64,000 bases of DNA from Sphingobacteruim zhuxiongii (GTDB taxonomy: Bacteria > Bacteroidota > Bacteroidia > Sphingobacteriales > Sphingobacteriaceae). The notes beneath the pieces are model-generated. The model had not been told where the DNA came from. It was given only the letters and a program-made list of their open reading frames with translations, and ran no database searches. How positions within the stretch are numbered: position 1 is the first letter of the stretch; the number at the start of each line of letters is the position of its first letter. The position numbers and the translations under genes were made by a program. The stretch spans positions 1,798,001 to 1,862,000 of the forward strand of contig NZ_CP045652.1 in NCBI RefSeq assembly GCF_009557615.1. Direction: 5' to 3'. Below are positions 8,618 to 18,106 of this stretch, piece by piece.

Positions 8618-9688
8618 ATGTCGGAGCGCAAACCACTGAAGTCGATTTATTGTTGGATAGGTAGCTGCATAGCCCTGATCCTAGGCTTGAATTGGTTTGT
8701 TTCTAATCCTGAACGCGTCGAAGAGCTTTATAGCCGCGCATTCTACCCGATATATCAATATTTGCCAAAGGTCTTGTTTGGATATCTGCCCTTTAGTATT
8801 GGCGATATCATCTATTTGCTCATTGTGCTCGGCTTAGTCTATCTTGTCGTAGCTGCGCTAATCGCGCTATTTAGAAAACAATTCGCATATGCATTCCGTA
8901 AACTATTGATCCTTGTAGGAAGTTTACTATCGCTTTATCTATTCTTTCACTTGGCATGGGCAGTGAATTATTACCGTGTTCCGGTCAGTAAGCAGCTGAA
9001 TCTAGAGGTCGACACCGTATTGTTAGAAGATCATATTCGCATTCTGGAGGAGCAGATTCAGCAGGCAAATGCTATAAGGGAAAATTTGAATATTGATGAG
9101 CGAGACCTAAAACTCGTTAATCAAGAAGTCGAATCCCTATTGCGAGTCGATTCCCTGTTTCCAATGCTGAGTAAAACGCAAATTCACGTAAAGTATCCTG
9201 TAAGTTCAAAATTGATATCTTACTTTGGTACATCTGGTTATCTAAATCCTTTTACGAATGAATCCCATGTCAATAAAGACATGCCGAATACTTCCTATCC
9301 CTTCACAGTTTGTCATGAATTGGCACATCAAATGGGGATTGGTCTAGAAGATGAATGTAATTTCATTGCCTACGTGAAGCTGCGCAATCATGAAGATCCA
9401 TGGTTTCGGTATGCTGCCTACTACGAAAGCATACAATACCTTTTAAGGACACTTTACCTGGTAGATGAGGTGCAGTTTCAAAAATACAAAGACATGCTCT
9501 CTGCAAGCGTAAAAACCGATTTAAAAGCAGATCAAAGTTATTGGGAAAATTACACGGGTTGGTTGACGGATTTGTCAGGTCTATTTTATGATCAGTATCT
9601 GAAACATAATAATCAGCGCGAGGGGATGGCACGCTATGGTCTCGTTAGTCGATTGATTTTAGCTTACGAAAAAAAAGCGGGTCATTAA
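8618..9688 (+). CDS. DUF3810 membrane-anchored HExxH protein
   Basis: 356 residues. Three hydrophobic segments lie in the N-terminal third (residues ~12-28, ~62-88, ~95-120), followed by a soluble domain containing the zinc-protease-like motif HELAHQMG (near residue 237) with GLEDECNFIAY downstream supplying a further Glu. This is the DUF3810 family common in Bacteroidota; metalloprotease activity is predicted from HExxH but unproven. Its start is 3 bases after the NdpA-like gene. Its last codons overlap the terminator of the convergent IscA-type gene. Confidence 0.85.
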   Translation: MSERKPLKSIYCWIGSCIALILGLNWFVSNPERVEELYSRAFYPIYQYLPKVLFGYLPFSIGDIIYLLIVLGLVYLVVAALIALFRKQFAYAFRKLLILVGSLLSLYLFFHLAWAVNYYRVPVSKQLNLEVDTVLLEDHIRILEEQIQQANAIRENLNIDERDLKLVNQEVESLLRVDSLFPMLSKTQIHVKYPVSSKLISYFGTSGYLNPFTNESHVNKDMPNTSYPFTVCHELAHQMGIGLEDECNFIAYVKLRNHEDPWFRYAAYYESIQYLLRTLYLVDEVQFQKYKDMLSASVKTDLKADQSYWENYTGWLTDLSGLFYDQYLKHNNQREGMARYGLVSRLILAYEKKAGH

Positions 9689-9695
9689 CCCGCTT
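9671..9695 (-). terminator. Terminator of the IscA-type gene, embedded in the DUF3810 3' end
   Basis: AAGCGGGT (9675-9682) and ACCCGCTT (9688-9695) form a perfect stem. Read on the minus strand it is followed by an eight-base T-run. The T-run is complementary to the Lys codons at the end of the DUF3810 gene. Confidence 0.8.
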
Positions 9696-9704
9696 GAAAT
9701 ATTG

Positions 9705-10031
9705 TTAAACTGAGAAACTCTCCCCACATGCACATGTTCTTGTTGCATTAGGGTTGTGAAATTCAAAGCCTTTACCGTCTAAACCGTCTGAATAATCAAG
9801 TTCTGTACCGGCTAAATACAAGTAAGACTTGATATCTAAGCAGATCTTTACGCCATTATCCTCGAAAAACTGATCACCTTTCTTCTCTTCGTTGTCGAAA
9901 TTCAATTTATACGAGAGACCAGAGCATCCTCCACTTTCTACTGCAACACGAACGAAGTAATTGCTATCGTAGTTCTCTTGTTGCATGATATTGCTAATAC
10001 GTTCTTTTGCTTTATCTGTAATGGTAACCAT
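9705..10031 (-). CDS. Iron-sulfur cluster assembly accessory protein (IscA/HesB type)
   Basis: 108 residues, A-type Fe-S carrier. The three conserved cysteines are present: Cys36 in ESGGCSGLSY and the C-terminal pair Cys100/Cys102 (TCACGESF). It accepts clusters or iron from the scaffold system and hands them to apo-proteins in the cytoplasm. It is 75 bases downstream of the cysteine desulfurase gene on the same strand, consistent with a shared Fe-S role, but it has its own -7 box and a good ribosome binding site (GAAGGAG). Confidence 0.92.
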   Translation of the reverse strand: MVTITDKAKERISNIMQQENYDSNYFVRVAVESGGCSGLSYKLNFDNEEKKGDQFFEDNGVKICLDIKSYLYLAGTELDYSDGLDGKGFEFHNPNATRTCACGESFSV

Positions 10032-10055
10032 ATTGTTCTCCTTCCAATTATTTCA

Positions 10056-10063
10056 CAAAGATA
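10056..10063 (-). promoter_or_regulatory. -7 promoter box for the IscA-type gene
   Basis: On the minus strand the sequence is TATCTTTG, matching the Bacteroidota sigma-ABfr -7 consensus TAnnTTTG. It lies 24 bases before the start codon. Confidence 0.6.
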
Positions 10064-10106
10064 ATCAAAACAAATTCCAAATATTTGCTAAATCATCTGA
10101 GTTCTG

Positions 10107-11276
10107 TCAAATTAGACCTTCTTTATACATTTGCCAAATTGGAGATTCTGCTCGAATCTGCTCTACAGCACGTTTTATTTGTGGAATTACCAAGTCGATA
10201 TCTTCCTTACGGGTGTATTTGCTGAAGCTAAAACGACTGCTGCAGTAGGCGTCCTCATCGGTTAATCCCATAGCTTTGAGCACATGCGATGGATCGCGCG
10301 AGCCCGACACACAGGCTGATCCGGACGAAAAGGCCATTTCTGGTAGTTTGGTCATTAAAACAGTCGAGCGAACATGTTTAATGAGGACATTGCTTGTATT
10401 TGGAATGCGGCTGGATTGTGCAGCGTGTATACTGCTTTCGGGAATAGCTTCTAAAAGTTGGGCTTCAAAATAATCCCGAACGCTCTCAATATTCTTTTCC
10501 CAGTCGAACTGCCTAACCGCGGCCCCCATACCTACAATCTGAGGAACTGCATACGTTCCGCCTCGGAAACCATGCTCTTGATTGCCGCCTGCAATCAAGC
10601 TTGGAATCTGAGTAGGCTTGCTTTTACGACGAACATAAAGCCCGCCGATACCTTTAGGACCATGAAATTTATGTGCACTAAAACTTAATATATCGATTGG
10701 AATTCTTTCTAAATCAATGGGTAATTTACCAATATGTTGTGTGGCATCGCAAAAATATAATAGATCGTGCTCCTGGCAAATACGGGCGATTTCTGCAATG
10801 GGATGCAATACACCAGTTTCATTATTTGCAGACATTAGGCAAACCAATATGCTGTCCTTTCGAATAGAGTTCTCTAACTCTTCCAGACTTATTTGCCCAT
10901 CTGTATCAACATCCAGGTAGCTAATTTCTACCCCTTGTTTGGCCAAAGCTTCGCAAACTGTTAGCACGGCTTTGTGCTCGGTCTTACAAGTGATGATATG
11001 TTTTCCTTTCGATGCGTAGGTATGTACAATCCCCTTTAGAACTGTATTAATACTTTCTGTTGCGCCCGAGCTGAAGTAGATTTCTTTCGGTGTAGCGTTC
11101 AGCAGGTTCGCCAGTTCCGCGCGTGCTTGCTCAATAGCCGAATTTGCGGTTCTACCAAGCTTGTGCTGCACGCTGGAGGCATTCCCGTAGGATTCCTGTA
11201 GGTAGGGTAGCATCGCTTGCAGTACCTGCTCATCCATCCTTGTCGTCGCGTTGTTATCGAAGTATTGAAAGCTCAT
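10107..11276 (-). CDS. Cysteine desulfurase (IscS/NifS family)
   Basis: 389 residues, a PLP enzyme that removes sulfur from L-cysteine as enzyme persulfide for Fe-S cluster and thio-nucleoside synthesis. The PLP lysine is Lys203 in SFSAHKFHGPKG. The catalytic cysteine is Cys322 in FSSGSACVSGSRDPSH, on a long loop typical of class I (IscS/NifS). Other PLP-site features are GATES and CDATQHIGK. It precedes the IscA-type gene. Whether it is the housekeeping IscS or a NifS-like paralogue cannot be told here. Confidence 0.93.
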   Translation of the reverse strand: MSFQYFDNNATTRMDEQVLQAMLPYLQESYGNASSVQHKLGRTANSAIEQARAELANLLNATPKEIYFSSGATESINTVLKGIVHTYASKGKHIITCKTEHKAVLTVCEALAKQGVEISYLDVDTDGQISLEELENSIRKDSILVCLMSANNETGVLHPIAEIARICQEHDLLYFCDATQHIGKLPIDLERIPIDILSFSAHKFHGPKGIGGLYVRRKSKPTQIPSLIAGGNQEHGFRGGTYAVPQIVGMGAAVRQFDWEKNIESVRDYFEAQLLEAIPESSIHAAQSSRIPNTSNVLIKHVRSTVLMTKLPEMAFSSGSACVSGSRDPSHVLKAMGLTDEDAYCSSRFSFSKYTRKEDIDLVIPQIKRAVEQIRAESPIWQMYKEGLI

Positions 11277-11331
11277 ACGTTAAAGATATTTAAAAAAATG
11301 CCATTTAGATGTGTCGAAAGCAGTATTTTCT

Positions 11332-11339
11332 TACTTTTG
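11332..11339 (+). promoter_or_regulatory. -7 promoter box for mscS
   Basis: TACTTTTG matches the TAnnTTTG consensus and lies 20 bases before the chosen ATG at 11360. This supports that start over the upstream ATG at 11309. Confidence 0.55.
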
Positions 11340-11359
11340 AAAAAAAATTACACTCACAT

Positions 11360-12205
11360 ATGAATTGGTTTTCTGTTGAAAGAAGTTTAGAAAAGCTAGT
11401 AGACTCGGTAGTAATTGCTCTTCCTAATATTGCGGTTGGGTTTTTTATTCTGTTTGTCGGCCGCTATGTTATCAAGTTTGTACTCAAATTTATTGATAGT
11501 AGGTTTGAAAAGCGAAATGTCGATCGATCTATTCGTTCATTTCTGAAAAGTATTATCAAATTTACCCTCTACGGATTATTGTTACTAACGGTAGCCAGTA
11601 CGATGGGTATTCAAACAACCTCGTTTATCGCAGCTTTATCGGCCTTTGGTTTAGCAGTTGGTATGGCATTGCAAGGAAGTCTTTCCAACTTTGCCGGAGG
11701 CGTCTTAATCCTATTATTCCGTCCGTTTGATGTGGGGGATTATATCTCCAGTGGGGCAGGTGCAAGCGGTTCGGTCGAGCGTATTGACCTATTGTATACC
11801 TCTTTGATTGACGATGATGGTATTCGTGTTTTCACGCCTAATGGTCCATTAGCGAACTCGGTGATTAAGAACTTTACAAAAATTGCTTCTCGAAGAATGC
11901 AATTTACCCTTGTTGTATCTTACGATACCAATATCAAAGTAGCTAGAGAAGCAGTGCTAACGGTTTTGAATAATGAGTCTCGTATTTTAGATAAGCCGAA
12001 GGCAGAAGTGATCGTAGGCGATTTAAAAGAATCTGGAATTCAGTTGATTGTTCGTGCTTGGGCGAAACGCGAAGAATTTTGGGCGACTAAAAATGATATT
12101 GCGGAAGCTGTGAAGATTGTTTTAGATGGCAAGAATGTGGTATTTCCTCAAAACGTCGTGAAGGTCATCGGTAATGAAGATGATGCAGAAAACACAGTCG
12201 CTTAA
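11360..12205 (+). CDS. mscS: Small-conductance mechanosensitive channel
   Basis: 281 residues from the ATG at 11360; the longer frame from 11309 would start upstream of a convincing -7 box. There are three N-terminal membrane segments, the third being the Gly/Ala-rich pore helix (FGLAVGMALQGSLSNFAGG), followed by the MscS beta domain (LFRPFDVGDYI) and the alpha/beta cage. It releases solutes on hypo-osmotic shock through the inner membrane. It is convergent with, and overlaps by 4 bases, a small minus-strand gene. Confidence 0.93.
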   Translation: MNWFSVERSLEKLVDSVVIALPNIAVGFFILFVGRYVIKFVLKFIDSRFEKRNVDRSIRSFLKSIIKFTLYGLLLLTVASTMGIQTTSFIAALSAFGLAVGMALQGSLSNFAGGVLILLFRPFDVGDYISSGAGASGSVERIDLLYTSLIDDDGIRVFTPNGPLANSVIKNFTKIASRRMQFTLVVSYDTNIKVAREAVLTVLNNESRILDKPKAEVIVGDLKESGIQLIVRAWAKREEFWATKNDIAEAVKIVLDGKNVVFPQNVVKVIGNEDDAENTVA

Positions 12206-12348
12206 TCGAGCGACTGCGTTAAAACATAATATCGGTAAGCTACAACGGCCTGTTGTAGCTTACTTAGTTTAGCGGGGTCTAGCTTGGTATAACTCGGCAA
12301 CACCGCTTTATTGATCTTATTCAAAAGTTTAAAAAATCCTTTTTTCAT
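12202..12348 (-). CDS. Conserved small basic protein, 48 residues
   Basis: The frame starts at the ATG complementary to 12346-12348, only 6 bases after the glpF stop, and reads MKKGFFKLLNKINKAVLPSY then ...DPAKLSKLQQAVVAYRYYVL... This pattern (KxxKxxNKINKAVLPS, DPAKLxKxQxAxxxYR) is a widespread Bacteroidota mini-protein that databases, as I recall, often label SsrA-binding protein without support. It is basic and helix-rich. Translation after glpF is possible from the same mRNA. It contains a perfect 12-bp inverted repeat. Function is unknown. Confidence 0.8.
   Translation of the reverse strand: MKKGFFKLLNKINKAVLPSYTKLDPAKLSKLQQAVVAYRYYVLTQSLD
12235..12263. repeat. Perfect 12-bp inverted repeat inside the 48-residue gene
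   Basis: GTAAGCTACAAC (12235-12246) and GTTGTAGCTTAC (12252-12263) with a 5-base loop. It could fold in the mRNA from either strand and lies just beyond the mscS stop, so it may help end mscS transcripts, though no strong T-run follows. Confidence 0.7.
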
Positions 12349-12354
12349 TTCGTT

Positions 12355-13080
12355 TTAGTATACGCAGCTATATAATGCTACGGCTAATAAGGCTCCAATA
12401 ATTGGGCCTAAAACCGGAACCCAGGCATAGCCTGCGTCAAAACCAGCTTTATTCTTTATCGGAAGAATCGCATGGATAATACGAGGACCTAAATCTCTCG
12501 CTGGATTGATGGCGTAACCTGTTGTTCCACCTAAGGATAGACCAATCACCCAAACTAAAAAGGCAACCGGTATAGCACCTATGGTTCCTAATCCGATAAC
12601 GGAATCATCTGACATTTTTGCATCTGTAAAATGAAGAATCGTAAATATTAACACGAAGGTGCCCACAATCTCGGAAACTAAGTTGATAGGGAGGTTACGA
12701 ATGGCAGGAGCTGTACAAAATACCGCCTGCTTAGCTCCGGCATCATCGGTTGCATCAAAATGATCCTTATACATCAACCAGACAACAAAAGCGCCAGTCA
12801 TCGCTCCTAGAAATTGGGCGGCGATATAGGTTAAAGTTGTGATTAAATCGAGCTTGCCTAAAGCAAGATTCGCAATACTGACCGCACAGTTTAAGTGCGC
12901 CCCACTATAGGGACCGGCAATCGTAACGCCAACAAAGACAGCAAGTGCCCAAGCCGTCGTAATGACAATCCAACCACCATTATTTCCTTTGGTGCCTTTC
13001 AGCACCACATTGGCAACCACAGCTCCTCCAAGAAGGATCATGACGGCCGTTCCTAAGTATTCTGCTACAAATGGACTCAT
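12355..13080 (-). CDS. glpF: Glycerol uptake facilitator (aquaglyceroporin, MIP family)
   Basis: 241 residues with six membrane segments and two half-helix loops. The second loop has the canonical NPA within GYAINPARDLGPR, whose Asp after NPAR is typical of glycerol facilitators. The first loop reads SGAHLNCAVSIA, with Cys in place of Pro of the usual NPA. It admits glycerol through the inner membrane for GlpK. It is the third gene of glpD-glpK-glpF, 26 bases after glpK. The operon context makes a glycerol role secure despite the variant box. Confidence 0.92.
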   Translation of the reverse strand: MSPFVAEYLGTAVMILLGGAVVANVVLKGTKGNNGGWIVITTAWALAVFVGVTIAGPYSGAHLNCAVSIANLALGKLDLITTLTYIAAQFLGAMTGAFVVWLMYKDHFDATDDAGAKQAVFCTAPAIRNLPINLVSEIVGTFVLIFTILHFTDAKMSDDSVIGLGTIGAIPVAFLVWVIGLSLGGTTGYAINPARDLGPRIIHAILPIKNKAGFDAGYAWVPVLGPIIGALLAVALYSCVY

Positions 13081-13106
13081 AAAATAGGTTTAGCTATGAT
13101 TTATTT

Positions 13107-14603
13107 TTATTCTGGATTCTCTGACCAATAGCGGACGGCCTTCACGGCACGATTCCACTCCTTCAAGTTATTCGCTAGCTTGGCTGTTTTTGAAGGACTA
13201 ATTAATTTGTCCTCTTTCCAAAGGCCTTCAATCTCCGCCACATCTTTCCAAAAACCTACCGCTAAGCCTGCTAAGAAGGCAGCACCCATGGCTGTTGTTT
13301 CTGTAACTTTTGGGCGCACAACAGAAGTTTTAAGAATATCCGCTTGAAATTGCATCAAGAAGTTGTTTTGTGTCGCGCCTCCATCAACGCGAAGCTCTTT
13401 GATCTTCGTCGAAGAATCCGACTCCATCGCTTTCAAAATGTCATAAGTTTGATAGGCAATGCTCTCTAAGGCAGCACGTGCGATATGTGCATCTGAAGTT
13501 CCTCTAGAGATACCAAATATGGTTCCGCGGGCATTCGCATCCCAATGTGGCGCGCCAAGTCCAGCGAATGCAGGAACTAAATAAACGCCATCGGTGCTAT
13601 CTACACTCGTTGCCAAAGCCTCAATATCGCTCGATTTCTTGATGATTTTTAGCTCATCACGAAGCCACTGCACTACAGCACCACCAATAAATACCGATCC
13701 CTCTAAAGCATAAACAACCTCTTTGCCGATTTTCCAACCAATCGTTGTCACCAACTTATTTTTCGAATAAACGGGTTTATTCCCTACGTTCATCAATAAG
13801 AAGCAGCCTGTGCCGTAGGTGTTTTTTGCCATACCTTTCTTCAGACACATTTGTCCAAACAAAGCCGCTTGTTGATCGCCAGCAATACCTGCAATTGGTA
13901 TCTGTCGGCTCCCTAAGTCGCCGGAAGTCTCACCATATATTTCTGAGGAGCTTTTGACTTCAGGGAGTACAGAAGCAGGGATATCAAAAAGTGCAAGCAA
14001 TTCCTCGTCCCAACTTAAAGTATTGATGTTGTATAACATGGTGCGGGAGGCATTAGAAACATCCGTTACATGCGTTTTACCATCCGTTAAGTTCCATATT
14101 AACCAGGTGTCAATGGTTCCGAAGGCTAATTCACCACGTTCTGCAAGCTTTCGGGCACCCTTCACATGATCTAAGATCCATTTAATTTTCGTCGCTGAAA
14201 AATAGGAATCAATCAATAATCCGGTTTTTTGCTGTACAGATTCTAGATGCCCATCTTTAACCAGCTGCGCACAATAGTCAGCCGTCCGGCGATCTTGCCA
14301 AACAATAGCATTGTAAATTGGCTCGCCTGTACGACGATTCCAAACGACGGTTGTTTCCCGTTGGTTGGTAATGCCGATACCTTTGATTGTATCGAGCTTC
14401 GTTTTTGATTTAGCCAACACTTCGGTTAATACCGCTAATTGACTCGACCAAATCTCCTGTGGATCATGCTCCACCCAACCCGATTTAGGGTATATCTGTT
14501 GAAATTCTTTCTGTGAAATATTGACGATTTCTCCCTTTTTATTAAAGAGAATTGCGCGAGAGCTCGTCGTACCTTGGTCTAGTGCAATAATATATTCTTT
14601 CAT
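13107..14603 (-). CDS. glpK: Glycerol kinase
   Basis: 498 residues, the standard length. It phosphorylates glycerol to sn-glycerol-3-phosphate with ATP in the cytoplasm. FGGY-kinase features are present: the N-terminal [12 protein letters not shown] phosphate-binding loop, [34 protein letters not shown] and the C-terminal [18 protein letters not shown]. It sits between glpD and glpF with 26-base gaps on either side and is clearly in one operon. Trapping glycerol taken in by GlpF, it feeds GlpD. Confidence 0.97.
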   Translation of the reverse strand: MKEYIIALDQGTTSSRAILFNKKGEIVNISQKEFQQIYPKSGWVEHDPQEIWSSQLAVLTEVLAKSKTKLDTIKGIGITNQRETTVVWNRRTGEPIYNAIVWQDRRTADYCAQLVKDGHLESVQQKTGLLIDSYFSATKIKWILDHVKGARKLAERGELAFGTIDTWLIWNLTDGKTHVTDVSNASRTMLYNINTLSWDEELLALFDIPASVLPEVKSSSEIYGETSGDLGSRQIPIAGIAGDQQAALFGQMCLKKGMAKNTYGTGCFLLMNVGNKPVYSKNKLVTTIGWKIGKEVVYALEGSVFIGGAVVQWLRDELKIIKKSSDIEALATSVDSTDGVYLVPAFAGLGAPHWDANARGTIFGISRGTSDAHIARAALESIAYQTYDILKAMESDSSTKIKELRVDGGATQNNFLMQFQADILKTSVVRPKVTETTAMGAAFLAGLAVGFWKDVAEIEGLWKEDKLISPSKTAKLANNLKEWNRAVKAVRYWSENPE

Positions 14604-14629
14604 TCAAAATAAATTTATAAGTGGTTATC

Positions 14630-16201
14630 TTACAATAGGTAATTATTTGCTAGTTTATTAAATGATTCAACTTCCTCTTTTTCCCATTCTGCCGACTTCT
14701 GAAGCTCCGAAGCCATAATTCTGGCAACTGTAGGAGCGGCTTGCACAGCGGCTCTCGCATCCAAAAGTAAAAGGCGACATCGGCGTGCCAGAAAATCTTC
14801 GACCTTACGAATCATTTCATGACGGCATGCCCAAACGACTTCCGCTTGGGTATATTCATAGCCTTCTACGAGAGGGGTTTTTAATTCCTCATGTTCTTGC
14901 ATCAAGGATTGAATCTGAAGGTAATCTACTCCATAGAAGGTCCAGTGTCCAGCTTGAACCTGATGTGTAGATCCATGTATCGGTAAGTTTGTGGTTTTAC
15001 ATGCGATATGCGCAAGCCCGCCTGCAGTAATTGCAGCGTCGACAGTATCCTGAGCCATCTTCCTGTAGGTGGTCCATTTACCACCAGTGATGGTGATCAA
15101 TTTGGATTCACTTACGATCAGCTTGTGATCACGAGAAATCTCTTTCGTACTGCCACTATCGTTGTCCTTTGGAGCCGCTAAAGGTCGCAAGCCAGCGTAG
15201 ATACTCAAAATATCGGCACGCGTAGGATAGGGGTTTAAATAGTCCTTGGCCGTTGCTAAGATAAACTCTATCTCTTCTTCCAAAGGTCTAGGCTCTATTT
15301 GATGCTCCTGAATCGGAATATCAGTAGTTCCTAAGAGCACCTTATTATGCCATGGAACGCCAAATAATACGCGTCCATCGGAGGTTTCTGGAATCATCAA
15401 CGCATCACGTCCAGCGAGAAATTTCTGATCAATAACAATATGTGAACCTTGGCTAGGACGCACTAAGTTCTTATGTGTTGCTGTATCTAGTTTGAGGATA
15501 TCGTCGACAAAAATACCAGTAGCATTGATCACCGTCTTTGAATGAACAGTATAGCTGCTACCATCTTCGGTATCACGAATTGTTAATCCATTTACCTTGC
15601 CCTGTTGATCTTTGTCGATTGCTATGGCTTCCATATAATTCAACACAGTAGCGCCATGCGAAATAGCTGTCTGCGCTAAATTGATTGCAAGACGGGCATC
15701 ATCGAATTGTCCATCGTAATACAGAATCCCGCCCGTTAATCCATCTTCCTTAATATGTGGTAGCTTTTCTTTAACCTCCGCTTTCGAAAGTAAGACTGAC
15801 TTGCCAATGCGAAGACTGCCGGCTAACCAGTCATAAAGCTTTAATCCAATAAGGTATTTTAATTTATCGAAAGTAGAGTATAGGGGGATCACAAAAGATT
15901 GTGCGGAAGAAACATGTGGCGCATTTTTAAAGAGAAGTCCTCTTTCTTTTAATGCCCCAATTACTAGCTTAATATCGCCGTTTGCTAGGTAGCGAACTCC
16001 ACCATGTACTAGTTTGGTACTTTTACTGGAGGTTCCTTTAGCGAAATCGTACTTTTCAATTAAGAGTACCTTGAAACCTCGGCTTGCCGCATCTACAGCC
16101 GTACCGAGTCCAGTGGCGCCGCCACCGATAATCACAAAATCCCATAATGTTGTTTGCTTTAACTTTTCAAGTTGGTTTATTCTTGCAGTGTCGAATTGCA
16201 T
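14630..16201 (-). CDS. glpD: FAD-dependent glycerol-3-phosphate dehydrogenase
   Basis: 523 residues. The N-terminal FAD-binding GGGATGLGTAVDAASRG (residues ~26-42) and KSTKLVHGGVRYL are diagnostic of the GlpA/GlpD family; the C-terminal domain carries the family's helical cap. The enzyme oxidises glycerol-3-phosphate to dihydroxyacetone phosphate and passes electrons to quinone at the inner membrane. It is the first gene of the glpDKF operon; the promoter should lie in the 621-base gap upstream. Confidence 0.95.
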   Translation of the reverse strand: MQFDTARINQLEKLKQTTLWDFVIIGGGATGLGTAVDAASRGFKVLLIEKYDFAKGTSSKSTKLVHGGVRYLANGDIKLVIGALKERGLLFKNAPHVSSAQSFVIPLYSTFDKLKYLIGLKLYDWLAGSLRIGKSVLLSKAEVKEKLPHIKEDGLTGGILYYDGQFDDARLAINLAQTAISHGATVLNYMEAIAIDKDQQGKVNGLTIRDTEDGSSYTVHSKTVINATGIFVDDILKLDTATHKNLVRPSQGSHIVIDQKFLAGRDALMIPETSDGRVLFGVPWHNKVLLGTTDIPIQEHQIEPRPLEEEIEFILATAKDYLNPYPTRADILSIYAGLRPLAAPKDNDSGSTKEISRDHKLIVSESKLITITGGKWTTYRKMAQDTVDAAITAGGLAHIACKTTNLPIHGSTHQVQAGHWTFYGVDYLQIQSLMQEHEELKTPLVEGYEYTQAEVVWACRHEMIRKVEDFLARRCRLLLLDARAAVQAAPTVARIMASELQKSAEWEKEEVESFNKLANNYLL

Positions 16202-16822
16202 GAGATTGATTTTTATCTAAATGTAAGCATTTTCAAACGTATATCTCTAGGCAATTCTGAAAAAGATGGATTTGATTTTTTCTGATTTGCGATTCTCTTA
16301 GACAATGGATTTAAGCTGAACCCTACCTTAAGCCTAGATTAGCCCTAGCTTAGCCGAATGAAGGGTATTTTGAAGGTATGAGCTGAGTTTGAGGCCGATC
16401 GCAGATGTTGATTTTTTCGGATTTACAATGCCGGGTTTATCGCTTCCGAAATTCTTTTTAGAGCAGGTAAAAATTTGCCTAAAATGAGCCAAAAAACACA
16501 TACCTTAGATGAGATCTCGGGTTAAATTCTCGGAACTTGATGAATATCATTTGTTTAACAAAACGGCGGATTTATTCGTAATATTTTATTTACGCAACCG
16601 ATTGTTTTAATAAATTTTATATTCATCGATTCATATTGACTTAAAATAATATTGTTTTGGCAATTTTGAATAAGTCAAAAATGAAAACTTTTTATAATCT
16701 TGTAACTTAATCTATTTATAAAGTTTTTATGATTGGATAACTATTAACCTAAATACAAAATCGACCAAGTTAAAGAGACAATATTAGGCGTATAGTGTTC
16801 TAACTATGGAACCATAAACATT
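16202..16822. other. Gene-free divergent intergenic region (621 bp)
   Basis: The region lies between glpD (minus) and the Gfo/Idh gene (plus) and must hold both promoters. No open frame with gene-like features was found. The glpD-proximal part contains two near-identical 17-base direct repeats (TTGATTTTTTCTGATTT at 16272-16288 and the same with one G for T at 16408-16424). The Gfo-proximal 250 bases are very AT-rich. No convincing full promoter could be singled out. Confidence 0.6.
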
Positions 16823-18091
16823 ATGAAAGAAAACAATAATTCTTCAAGACGCGATTTTATTAAGAAATCGTTGATCGGGGCAGCAGCCTTTACCATTGTA
16901 CCAAGATTCGTACTTGGAAAAGGATATTTGGCCCCAAGTGACCATTTAACCAAGGGTGTTATTGGTGTAGGATCTATGGGCCGTGGCCACTTTGCTTACG
17001 CTGGAACTAAGACTGTCGCTATTTGTGATGTGGATTCACGTCATTTGGCATTAGCGCAGAAAGCGCTTGGAGGCGGAGTTAAAGAGCACCATGATTTCAG
17101 AGATTTAATCAATAATCCAGAAGTAGATATTGTACATATTGCTACACCTCCGCACTGGCATGGTTTAATGGCTGTTGAGGCTGCACGCTCGGGTAAGGAT
17201 ATCTGGTGTGAAAAGCCAATGACAAGAACTATTGGTGAAGGTAAGAAAGTGAAAGAAGCTGTTGCACAGCATGGCAATATTTTCCGTTTGAATACATGGT
17301 TCCGTTTCGATTCGAATTTCTATGGAATGAATGTTCCAGTGAAAAAGATCAAGAAATTGGTGGATACTGGGATGTTAGGATGGCCGTTAAAAGTTACTAT
17401 CTCGAAACATACAGGATTTGACTGGAAATTCTACTGGGTAGGAAAAGAAAACTTACCAGTTCAAGAAGTGCCAAAAGAATTAGATTATGAAATGTGGTTA
17501 GGCCCTGCGCCGTATAAACCATATAGCGCACATCGTACACACTTAACCTTTAGAGGTTATTGGGATTACGATGGTGGTGGTCTTGGTGATATGGGACAAC
17601 ACTATTTAGATCCTGTTCAATATTTCTTAGGAAAAGACAATGAGAGTCCAGTATCGGTTGAGGTGGACGCTCCACAACAACACTCAGATGCTGTAGGTAC
17701 TTGGCGTAAGATTACTTATACCTATGCTGATGGCTGTCAGATTATATTAGATGGTGCCGGAACAGAAGAAGGTAAAGCTTATGTGGAAGGTCCACAAGGT
17801 AAACTATACCGTGGATTTGTATCCGATATTCCAGATTTGGAGCGTAAGTTAGCGCAATATCCGGACCCAGCACCACAAGTTACAGATTTCGTGGAAGCGG
17901 TTCGTACGCGTCAAAAATTTGCCTTGAATGAGCAAAACGGTTATTACTCATGTACGCTAGTGAACCTAGGTTTAGCAGCATTACGTTTAAACAGAAACTT
18001 GAAATTCGATTCTGCGAAGCAAGAGTTTGTGAATGATGATGCAGCAAACAGATTAATCAATCAACCAATGAGAGGTCCTTGGACATTTTAA
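16823..18091 (+). CDS. Tat-exported Gfo/Idh/MocA family oxidoreductase
   Basis: 422 residues. The N-terminus carries a twin-arginine signal (SSRRDFIKKSLIGAAAF), so the folded cofactor-bound enzyme is probably periplasmic. The Rossmann motif GVIGVGSMGRG and the catalytic-region WCEKPMTR (EKP) are diagnostic of the Gfo/Idh/MocA family. These enzymes oxidise sugar hydroxyls with tightly bound NAD(P). It is 15 bases upstream of a DUF1080 protein; the known pairing of such dehydrogenases with DUF1080 3-keto-glycoside-cleaving enzymes suggests conversion of a glycoside to its 3-keto form followed by cleavage. The substrate is unknown. Confidence 0.9.
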   Translation: MKENNNSSRRDFIKKSLIGAAAFTIVPRFVLGKGYLAPSDHLTKGVIGVGSMGRGHFAYAGTKTVAICDVDSRHLALAQKALGGGVKEHHDFRDLINNPEVDIVHIATPPHWHGLMAVEAARSGKDIWCEKPMTRTIGEGKKVKEAVAQHGNIFRLNTWFRFDSNFYGMNVPVKKIKKLVDTGMLGWPLKVTISKHTGFDWKFYWVGKENLPVQEVPKELDYEMWLGPAPYKPYSAHRTHLTFRGYWDYDGGGLGDMGQHYLDPVQYFLGKDNESPVSVEVDAPQQHSDAVGTWRKITYTYADGCQIILDGAGTEEGKAYVEGPQGKLYRGFVSDIPDLERKLAQYPDPAPQVTDFVEAVRTRQKFALNEQNGYYSCTLVNLGLAALRLNRNLKFDSAKQEFVNDDAANRLINQPMRGPWTF

Positions 18092-18106
18092 TTCCCTAGA
18101 AAAATC

